Shown here: positions 1 through 5,422 of the stretch, one piece after another | Numbering within the stretch: position 1 is the first letter of the stretch | Layout: every line of letters starts with the position of its first letter | NCBI GenBank assembly: GCA_003516285.1 | Contig: DPCK01000027.1 | Span: 1 to 11,339 of the forward strand | Direction: 5' to 3' | DNA: 11,339 nt | Source of the DNA: Lutibacter sp. | GTDB taxonomy: Bacteria > Bacteroidota > Bacteroidia > Flavobacteriales > Flavobacteriaceae | Position numbers and translations under genes: made by a program | The notes under the pieces: model-generated | The model's input: the letters and a program-made list of their open reading frames with translations, nothing else | What the model was told of the DNA's origin: nothing | Database searches by the model: none

Positions 1-280
1 CGCCAATGCGTTCCAAATTATAATTTATTTTAAGCAAGGCCAAAGAAAATCTCAAATCGGTGGCCACAGGGCTATACAAGGCAATAAAATGATCGGTGTC
101 CTTTTCAATTCTTAAATCAAGCGCATTTACCCTGTTTTCTTTTAAAATAACCTCTTCCGCTAAATCTGTGTCAAACGAGGTAAAAGCTTCATAGGCTAGT
201 TGTACTTGTTTGTAAACCAAGTTTAACATTTCTTCCCCATTTTTGCTTAAAACAACTCTTTGTTCTTCAATATTTATCAT
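1..280 (-). CDS. phoU: PhoU-family phosphate-signalling protein, N-terminal part (cut by window edge)
   Basis: Reading leftward from the ATG at 280, an open frame of 93 codons runs off the window without a stop. It begins MINIEEQRVVLSKNG and ends LKINYNLERIG. The pattern is that of a PhoU helical domain: an acidic helix (ENRVNALDLRIEKDTD), then SPVATDLRFSLALLKI and the LERIG motif, which normally continues into a metal-binding D/E-rich stretch. PhoU proteins are cytoplasmic three-helix-bundle proteins that link the Pst transporter to the PhoR kinase and repress the Pho response when phosphate is plentiful. The gene lies 15 bp after pstB on the same strand, the classical last position of a pst operon. 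About 40% of the usual length is visible, so the C-terminal repeat cannot be judged. Confidence 0.88.
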   Translation of the reverse strand, partial: MINIEEQRVVLSKNGEEMLNLVYKQVQLAYEAFTSFDTDLAEEVILKENRVNALDLRIEKDTDHFIALYSPVATDLRFSLALLKINYNLERIG

Positions 281-295
281 AACTTATTTATTTTT

Positions 296-1108
296 TTATC
301 CAAACCTTCCTGTGATATAATTTTCGGTTCTCTTTTTTTCGGGATTTGTGAATATCTTTTTCGTTTTGTCAAATTCAATGAGTTCGCCCATATAAAAAAA
401 TGCGGTGTAATCGCTGATTCTTGAGGCTTGTTGCATATTATGCGTAACAATAATAATGGTATAATCGGCTTTTAAATGATAAATTAACTCTTCAATTTTA
501 GCCGTTGAAATTGGATCGAGCGCAGATGTGGGCTCATCCATTAAAATAATGGAAGGTTCAACCGCCAAGGTTCTTGCAATGCACAATCGTTGTTGTTGTC
601 CGCCCGACAAAGTTAAGGCCGATTTGTTTAAATTGTCTTTGACCTCATTCCATAAATCGGCTTGGACCAAGGCCTTTTCCACTCGTTCCGCAATCAATTT
701 TTTGTCTTTGATGCCTTGAATTTTTAATCCGTAGGCAACATTTTCAAAAATGGACTTTGGAAAGGGATTTGGCTTTTGAAAAACCATACCCACTTCTTTT
801 CTTAATTGCTCCAGTTGTATTTTCTTTTTGTAAATATTATTGTCGTCAATTTTAATTTTGCCTTCCATTTTAAAATCTTCAATGTAATCGTTCATTCTGT
901 TGAACAAACGCAGAAAAGTAGATTTACCGCAACCCGACGGGCCAATAAAAGCAGTGATGCTTTTCGGCTTGATGTTCATGGATACATCTTTAATAGCCTG
1001 AAAATCGCCATAAAAAACATTGACATCTTTGGTTTGCAATTTGTATTTTTCAGCAATCGGCACTTCTATTTTAGGATCTTCGGTTTTTTCTGTCATAATT
1101 TCACTCAT
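296..1108 (-). CDS. pstB: Phosphate ABC transporter ATP-binding protein PstB
   Basis: This is the ATPase of the high-affinity phosphate importer, acting on the cytoplasmic face of PstC/PstA. With the start at 1108 the protein is 270 residues. All ABC motifs are intact: Walker A GPSGCGKST at 56-64, Q-loop in MVFQKPNPFP near 111, signature LSGGQQQR at 167-174, Walker B IILMDE at 187-192 with the catalytic Glu, D-loop SALD, and switch His in VTHN near 223. The QKPNPFP stretch and the C-terminal TENYITGRFG are typical of PstB. The open frame extends to an ATG at 1162, but that would overlap the end of pstA by 50 bp and add 18 residues without family similarity. The ATG at 1108 begins 4 bp after the pstA stop, so it was chosen. 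The Met at 1096 is another possibility. There is no Shine-Dalgarno sequence. Confidence 0.95.
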   Translation of the reverse strand: MSEIMTEKTEDPKIEVPIAEKYKLQTKDVNVFYGDFQAIKDVSMNIKPKSITAFIGPSGCGKSTFLRLFNRMNDYIEDFKMEGKIKIDDNNIYKKKIQLEQLRKEVGMVFQKPNPFPKSIFENVAYGLKIQGIKDKKLIAERVEKALVQADLWNEVKDNLNKSALTLSGGQQQRLCIARTLAVEPSIILMDEPTSALDPISTAKIEELIYHLKADYTIIIVTHNMQQASRISDYTAFFYMGELIEFDKTKKIFTNPEKKRTENYITGRFG

Positions 1109-1112
1109 TGTA

Positions 1113-1967
1113 TTATTGTAATTTTTTTTGCCATTTGTTCCTAAAGTAAACGGCGATTCCATTCATGATAAAGGTAATTAATAATAGTATAATAATGGCC
1201 GCTGCCGCATTGTCTATAAATCCTTGTTGTGGTCTGGAAATCCAGTTAAAAATTTGTATTGGCAACACGGAAAATTGGTCTAGCGGACCTTGTGGCGCAA
1301 AAGGAACATAAGCCAAAGCTCCAATAACTATTAAAGGGGCGGTTTCACCAACGGCTCTTGAAAGCGCCAAAATAACACCGGTTAATATACCACCGCTTGA
1401 TGCCGGCAATACCTGATTCCATATGGTTTGCCATTTTGAGGCGCCCAATGCATAAGAAGCGTCTCTGATAGAACTGGGAACTGCTTTAATAGCTTCTCTA
1501 GTTGCTACAATAATGATTGGTAAAATTAAAAGGGACAAGGTTAAAGCGCCGGCCAAAACACTCGCGCCTAAATCCATAATTCTTACAAACACTTCCAATC
1601 CAAGCAATCCATAAATAATCGATGGAACGCCAGCCAGGTTGGAAATATTAATTTCCAGTAATGCCGAAAGTCTGTTCTTTTTGGCATATTCTTCCAAATA
1701 AACACCAGCGGCAACACTTATGGGAAAAGAGATTATAGCTGTTAAAATTAACACCCACACACTTCCCATCAGCGGTGTCCATATTCCTGATTTTTCTGCT
1801 TTTCGGGAAGGTAAATCGGTAATAAAAGCCCAGTCAATTCTGCTCAATCCGTCAATTAAGATTCCGCCGATAAAAATAACCAGCAATACCAATCCTATTA
1901 AGGTACAACCAATTCCCCAAAACTTGAACAACTGATCTTTCAGTCTGTTTTTCTGAATGCTATTCAT
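1113..1967 (-). CDS. pstA: Phosphate ABC transporter permease PstA
   Basis: This 284-residue inner-membrane permease forms the phosphate channel together with PstC. About six hydrophobic segments are visible, near residues 16-40, 63-90, 113-130, 137-156, 192-220 and 252-275. The cytoplasmic EAA loop that docks onto PstB spans roughly 157-197 (REAIKAVPSSIRDASYALGAS, then the LPASSGGI end), followed by ALSRAVGETAPL, a PstA hallmark. Length and motif order match full-length PstA. The start ATG overlaps the last 8 bp of pstC, and the stop lies 4 bp before pstB, so the three genes are probably translationally coupled in one operon. The C-terminal KWQKKLQ tail is cytoplasmic and basic. Nothing looks broken. 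Confidence 0.94.
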   Translation of the reverse strand: MNSIQKNRLKDQLFKFWGIGCTLIGLVLLVIFIGGILIDGLSRIDWAFITDLPSRKAEKSGIWTPLMGSVWVLILTAIISFPISVAAGVYLEEYAKKNRLSALLEINISNLAGVPSIIYGLLGLEVFVRIMDLGASVLAGALTLSLLILPIIIVATREAIKAVPSSIRDASYALGASKWQTIWNQVLPASSGGILTGVILALSRAVGETAPLIVIGALAYVPFAPQGPLDQFSVLPIQIFNWISRPQQGFIDNAAAAIIILLLITFIMNGIAVYFRNKWQKKLQ

Positions 1968-2841
1968 ATTTTTGTCGGTATTTTTTTCTGATTCGGAAAC
2001 TCAAGGTGTTCAATAAAAAGGTAAATACAAATAAGGTAATACCTGCGGCAAAAATAGTTCTGTATTCTAACGAGCCGTGTTGCACATCCCCCAAACTTAC
2101 CTGAACGATATAAGCAGTGATGGTTTCAACAGGAACAGTTGGATCTAAGGTGAGTCTTGGTTGTTGGCCAGCGGCAATCGCCACAATCATGGTTTCGCCA
2201 ATAGCTCTTGAAATGGCCAATATGATGGACACAATAATACCGGATGAAGCTGCCGGAACAACAACTTTGAAAGCTGTTTGGAGCCGTGTGGCGCCCATAC
2301 CGTAAGAGGCTTCCCGCAATGCTTTTGGAACGGCAAATAAGGCATCTTCACTTAAGGAAGATACAAAAGGAATGATCATTATTCCCATCACAATACCGGC
2401 AGAGAGTGAATTAAAACCCGATAGATTTGGTATAAATTGCTGTAGATAAGGCGTAACCACCACCAAGGCGAAAAAACCATAAACTACTGATGGCACTGCG
2501 GCCAATAGTTCTAATAATGGTTTTATTGTTTTTCTGAAACTTCTTGGTGCATATTCGCTTAAATAAATGCTTATGGACAAGCCAATGGGCAGCGCAACAG
2601 AAATTGCGATAAAGGTTGTGAGCAATGTGCCCGAAAGCAAGGGAAGAATCCCATAATGTTTTTTGGTAAATAAAGGCGTCCATTCGGTATCAGTAAAAAA
2701 ATCGAAGATGGAGACCTCTTTAAAAAAACTAAAGGCCTCAATGGCAAGCACCAAAATAATTCCCACAGTAACGGCAATGGTGACCAATGCACTTGATAAA
2801 AGTGATTTTTCTATGACAAATTCTCTGATCTTACGCATCAA
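1960..2841 (-). CDS. pstC: Phosphate ABC transporter permease PstC
   Basis: This is the second inner-membrane permease of the phosphate importer, with 293 residues and about six hydrophobic segments. After the first membrane helix there is a short periplasmic stretch (SIFDFFTDTEWTP) that is usual in PstC. The EAA loop lies near 165-203 (DALFAVPKALREASYGMGAT, then VVPAASSGI), and SRAIGETM follows at about 211-218. PstC and PstA share this loop-plus-GET layout, but the FFTDTEWTP segment and the position after pstS identify this one as PstC. Two consecutive Met codons at the start leave a one-residue ambiguity. The gene follows pstS after a 61-bp gap that contains a perfect hairpin, and it overlaps pstA by 8 bp. 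Confidence 0.94.
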   Translation of the reverse strand: MMRKIREFVIEKSLLSSALVTIAVTVGIILVLAIEAFSFFKEVSIFDFFTDTEWTPLFTKKHYGILPLLSGTLLTTFIAISVALPIGLSISIYLSEYAPRSFRKTIKPLLELLAAVPSVVYGFFALVVVTPYLQQFIPNLSGFNSLSAGIVMGIMIIPFVSSLSEDALFAVPKALREASYGMGATRLQTAFKVVVPAASSGIIVSIILAISRAIGETMIVAIAAGQQPRLTLDPTVPVETITAYIVQVSLGDVQHGSLEYRTIFAAGITLFVFTFLLNTLSFRIRKKYRQKYE

Positions 2842-2852
2842 ATTTAATTTAA

Positions 2853-2887
2853 AACAAAATCAGATGTAAGATACATCTGATTTTGTT
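2853..2887 (-). promoter_or_regulatory. Perfect 16-bp stem-loop between pstS and pstC
   Basis: AACAAAATCAGATGTA (2853-2868) and its exact reverse complement (2872-2887) flank a 3-nt loop. In the minus-strand transcript the hairpin starts 15 nt after the pstS stop and ends 11 nt before the pstC start. No run of U follows, only mixed A/T, so it does not look like a complete intrinsic terminator. Intercistronic hairpins after a binding-protein gene are known in other ABC operons to protect the upstream mRNA end or allow partial termination, giving more binding protein than permease. That role is inferred here. Confidence 0.75.
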
Positions 2888-2902
2888 ATGTTGAGATTTT
2901 GT

Positions 2903-3856
2903 TTATTTATTTTTTTCAACAAAAGCTTTAAAATTTTCTTTTTGTTTTGCGTAGAGTTCCGCAGGCAATTTAATGTATCCTACATCCTCAGATAATTCTG
3001 CGGCATTGTCCAGATAGAAATTAATAAACTCAATCACTTCCGGTTGTTTCATCGAGGTGCTGTTTACATAGATAAATAATGGTCTGGATAAAGGACTGTA
3101 AGTACCATTGCTCACTGTTTCCAATGATGGTTTTACCACTTCTGTTCCATTATTTACGCCGATTAAATTTAATTTGTCTTTGCTTTCTTCGTAGTAAGCC
3201 AATCCAAAGAATCCCAAAGCATATTTATCTCCAGTGATTCCCTGAACCAATACGTGGTCATCTTCACTTGCGGTATAATCACCTCTGCTTGAGCCGCTTT
3301 TTCCATTGATGGCTTCGGTAAAGTAATCAAAAGTTCCCGAAGCAACGCCTGGTCCGTATAAATGGATTTCCTCATTTGGCCATTCCGGACGAATTTGATT
3401 CCATTTCATAATTTTTCCTTGGGCTGCAGGCTCCCAAATTTTCTTTAATTCTTCCACAGTAAAACTGTCAACCCAAGTGTTTTCTGGATTTACCACAACA
3501 GCCAATCCGTCGTAAGCAACTTCCAATCCCAAATAAGTGATGTTGTTTTCAGCACAAGCAGCAATTTCCTTGTCTTTTATTGGACGTGAAGCGTTAGAAA
3601 TGTTTGTTTCTCCTCTTGAGAATTTTTGAAATCCGCCACCGGTTCCTGAAACACCAATGGTAACTTGTACATCTGGCTGAATTGCCCTAAATTCTTCTGC
3701 CACGGCTTCTGTTACAGGAAAAACAGTGCTTGAGCCATCAATGCTGATGGTTCCTGTTAATTTTGCAGTTTCGCCACTGGCGTCTTTTTGTTCTTTTTTG
3801 TTTCCGCAAGCTCCGACTACCAAAGCTAAGGATAAGATAAATACTAATTTTTTCAT
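2903..3856 (-). CDS. pstS: Phosphate-binding lipoprotein PstS
   Basis: This is the periplasmic phosphate-binding component of the Pst importer, 317 residues long. The N-terminus is a lipoprotein signal: basic MKK, a hydrophobic core, then the lipobox VGAC with Cys17 as the lipid-anchored residue. The mature protein has the PstS ligand-binding signatures: GSSTVFP at 41-47, GVSGTGGGFQKF at 68-79 and NASRPI at 88-93. Further on lie PGVASGTFDYF and GITGDKYALGFFG, parts of the second lobe. A lipid anchor instead of a free periplasmic protein is common in this phylum. The gene lies downstream of the porin gene on the same strand, and its 101-bp upstream gap carries its own predicted Pho box and promoter. 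It may therefore be expressed both from that promoter and by read-through from the porin unit, since no terminator is visible in the gap. Confidence 0.95.
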   Translation of the reverse strand: MKKLVFILSLALVVGACGNKKEQKDASGETAKLTGTISIDGSSTVFPVTEAVAEEFRAIQPDVQVTIGVSGTGGGFQKFSRGETNISNASRPIKDKEIAACAENNITYLGLEVAYDGLAVVVNPENTWVDSFTVEELKKIWEPAAQGKIMKWNQIRPEWPNEEIHLYGPGVASGTFDYFTEAINGKSGSSRGDYTASEDDHVLVQGITGDKYALGFFGLAYYEESKDKLNLIGVNNGTEVVKPSLETVSNGTYSPLSRPLFIYVNSTSMKQPEVIEFINFYLDNAAELSEDVGYIKLPAELYAKQKENFKAFVEKNK

Positions 3857-3877
3857 TTTTGTCTGTTTTAATTTGTT

Positions 3878-3913
3878 TGCAAAGGACTAAGTTGATTGTT
3901 AACTTTAGGTTAA
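3878..3913 (-). promoter_or_regulatory. Predicted Pho box and promoter of pstSCAB-phoU
   Basis: On the coding strand two 6-bp repeats, TTAACC (3908-3913) and TTAACA (3897-3902), are spaced 11 bp start to start. Exactly 13 bp later comes TTTGCA (3878-3883), probably the TTTG half of the Bacteroidota -7 element, with the usual TA half absent. The ATG follows 24 nt from the end of TTTG. Direct repeats at one helical turn are how PhoB/PhoP-type OmpR-family regulators bind, and TT(A/C/T)A(C/T)A is the Bacillus PhoP repeat. Assignment here rests on sequence and on the identical layout before the porin unit. Confidence 0.7.
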
Positions 3914-3957
3914 CTGAAAATTATTTATAGGTTGTTGTTTGCTTTACATTAAATGAA

Positions 3958-4965
3958 TTATAATTTAAATTCAGCATTTAAAAACACCAATGATTTGGCA
4001 TTTAATGCTGAATTGTCAAAACTGAAGTCTTGGTAATTCAAGGAAAATTTAAGGCCTTTAACCGGCGCATATTGAATTCCGGTTATGATTTGGCTCCCGT
4101 CATTTTCATCATTCCAGGCGATTGTTTCGCCAGATAAAGTATTTGAGCTTAATTGGTCATATCTCCCAAAAACCTCAAACTTTTTGTTAATGACGTAGGT
4201 TGCATAAAACGACAAACCATCCAGTTCGTGGTCAACAGCTGAGCTCGAATATTTTTTGCCATTGTTTAATTTGTTGTATTCCGCGCCCAATCTCCAATCA
4301 CTTGTTTTATAACCTGCAAACAAGGCCAATGCGCTAATTGCTTTTGCATCGGTCACAGATTGGCTGTCCATATAAATTTTTGTGGTCAATCCTTTTATTG
4401 GTTCAAAAATCAAGCTTCCGCCAATTTTCTGATTTCCGTCTTCATCCTGTAATTTTTTATAGCCTTCACCATTGGAAACCACAAAGTTTGCTTTTAAGGT
4501 TTTGGTTACCTTAAATTCAGCATTTACACCCAAATCAGCACTCGGTCCGTAACTGTGCTCATCCTGAAACGATTTAAAAATATAACGATAACCCCAAAAA
4601 TCTTCCTGGTCATTAAATTGTTTCATACCAATTAATCCCATACTCAATTTTACGCCATCAGCCACTTTCCAATCTAATTGTGCCGCTTTTAACAAGATGG
4701 AATATTCGCTAAAACCTGCATCGCTTCCGGCATCAAAAACAACTTTGGCCGAAATGTTTTTGCTGAAATTATAGCCATACCCAAAGTAAGAACGGTTCAA
4801 TTCAAAAGCGCTTTTTTTGGTCGCATTTTGAGAAAAGTCATAATGATAATTCCAAAAAACTTTAAATTGAACTTCGCCGCTTGGCTTAAATTCTTCTTCA
4901 GTGCTTTGGGAAAATGATGAGATTGTGATTAGTAGTGCACTTAAAAATAAGATTTGTTTTTTCAT
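3958..4965 (-). CDS. Phosphate-selective porin O/P-like outer-membrane beta-barrel protein
   Basis: The 335-residue protein has a type I signal peptide (MKKQ, hydrophobic core, cleavage probably after SSFSQ near residue 20). The remainder alternates short polar and aromatic beta-strands, for example SGEVQFKVFWNYHYDF, SYFGYGYNFSKNISAKVVFDAG, LSFYATYVINKKFEVFGRYDQ and LKFSLNYQDF. It ends in a strand finishing FLNAEFKL, as barrel proteins do. The pattern resembles the OprP/OprO porin family, and the position immediately upstream of pstS, behind a predicted Pho box, supports a role in phosphate or polyphosphate entry through the outer membrane. The size is slightly below Pseudomonas OprP. Selectivity cannot be read from the sequence, so a generic porin remains possible. 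The start was chosen because it is the only Met preceding the signal peptide. Confidence 0.82.
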   Translation of the reverse strand: MKKQILFLSALLITISSFSQSTEEEFKPSGEVQFKVFWNYHYDFSQNATKKSAFELNRSYFGYGYNFSKNISAKVVFDAGSDAGFSEYSILLKAAQLDWKVADGVKLSMGLIGMKQFNDQEDFWGYRYIFKSFQDEHSYGPSADLGVNAEFKVTKTLKANFVVSNGEGYKKLQDEDGNQKIGGSLIFEPIKGLTTKIYMDSQSVTDAKAISALALFAGYKTSDWRLGAEYNKLNNGKKYSSSAVDHELDGLSFYATYVINKKFEVFGRYDQLSSNTLSGETIAWNDENDGSQIITGIQYAPVKGLKFSLNYQDFSFDNSALNAKSLVFLNAEFKL

Positions 4966-4986
4966 TTGAATCTGTTTTGTTTTGCA

Positions 4987-5002
4987 TTCACCAATTGGTG
5001 AA
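4987..5002. promoter_or_regulatory. Perfect 16-bp palindrome just upstream of the porin start
   Basis: TTCACCAATTGGTGAA is an uninterrupted self-complementary sequence centred 30 bp before the porin ATG at 4965. It could be a binding site for a dimeric regulator. In the leader RNA it could instead form a short hairpin (CACC/GGTG around AATT) close to the ribosome landing region. No gene in the window suggests which protein would bind it. Confidence 0.5.
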
Positions 5003-5065
5003 AAGTTTAATTAACTTATAAAATTAAAATATTATCCAACAATCAATATTGAGGAATATCATTTT

Positions 5066-5155
5066 TTAAACCCGAGCCCTTTCCTGAGCTTTGATTTTTT
5101 TATTTAAAATTTTAAAAAGAAGAATGTAAAAAGCAATTGTGGCTTTTTTGTTCAT
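5066..5155 (-). CDS. Possible 29-residue small protein or leader peptide before the porin
   Basis: The first ATG after the predicted Pho-box promoter opens a 29-codon frame ending in TAA. It begins MNKKATIAFYILLFKIL, a basic start plus a short hydrophobic stretch like a signal peptide or single membrane segment, and ends with a basic stretch (NKKIKAQERARV). Its ATG is 23 nt from the TTTG element, nearly the same as the 24 nt seen for pstS, so the promoter geometry fits this frame better than the porin, which begins 190 nt downstream. The coding region also holds a 7-bp inverted repeat AAAAAGC/GCTTTTT (5128-5148). It could be a Pho-induced small membrane protein, a leader peptide affecting porin expression, or a chance frame. 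I do not recognise a family. Confidence 0.35.
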   Translation of the reverse strand: MNKKATIAFYILLFKILNKKIKAQERARV

Positions 5156-5175
5156 CCGGTATTAGTTTTTGTCGC

Positions 5176-5222
5176 TGCAAAGAACTCATGTGTTTGTTAA
5201 GTTAATGTTAAGAAGATGTTAC
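5176..5222 (-). promoter_or_regulatory. Predicted triple-repeat Pho box and promoter of the porin unit
   Basis: On the coding strand three 6-bp repeats, GTAACA (5217-5222), TTAACA (5206-5211) and TTAACA (5195-5200), are each exactly 11 bp apart. TTTGCA (5176-5181) follows 13 bp after the last repeat, identical spacing to the pstS promoter. A transcription start near 5170 is inferred. The pattern matches one-helical-turn direct repeats bound by OmpR-family phosphate regulators, and the third repeat suggests this is a stronger site than that of pstS. Confidence 0.75.
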
Positions 5223-5243
5223 CGTTTCAATAAAGTTTACAAC

Positions 5244-5272
5244 AAAAAAAGGCTGCCCGAATAGGCAGCCTT
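5244..5272 (-). terminator. Intrinsic terminator of aspS
   Basis: In the minus-strand RNA the arms GGCTGCC (5264-5270) and GGCAGCC (5251-5257) pair around a 6-nt loop. The stem extends by two A-U pairs and is followed by a run of seven U (5244-5250). This GC-rich stem plus U-tract is a textbook Rho-independent terminator. It lies about 150 bp after the aspS stop and 21 bp before the porin Pho box, so it insulates the phosphate locus from aspS read-through. Confidence 0.9.
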
Positions 5273-5422
5273 AAACATTTCACAAATTAGTTGACAAAAA
5301 CTAAATGGATATTATGAAAGTTGTATTTAAAACTGGTTTAAATACCTTGCAAATTTCAATGAATAAATCCTGTTTTGTGTAACCAAATCATTATGGAATT
5401 ATTAAATATTTCCTTTAAAAAC

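Larger units (their letters stand above)
4966..5422. other. Porin-aspS intergenic region, 457 bp
   Basis: From the porin outward this region holds the 16-bp palindrome, an AT-rich leader of about 200 nt, the 29-codon small ORF, the Pho box with its promoter, and the aspS terminator. The remaining 150 bp (5273-5422) are the untranslated 3' end of the aspS transcript, in which I see no further structure. Confidence 0.7.

Noticed and set aside
528..719. Opposite-strand open frames within pstB, pstC, aspS, rsmI and the NUMOD4 gene
   Set aside because: They lie antisense or out of frame to well-supported genes, and their translations lack recognisable domain patterns.
5305..5382. Plus-strand 25-codon ORF starting ATG GAT ATT in the aspS 3' region
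   Set aside because: It is short, has no promoter or recognisable motif, and lies antisense to the aspS 3' untranslated region; such frames are expected by chance.
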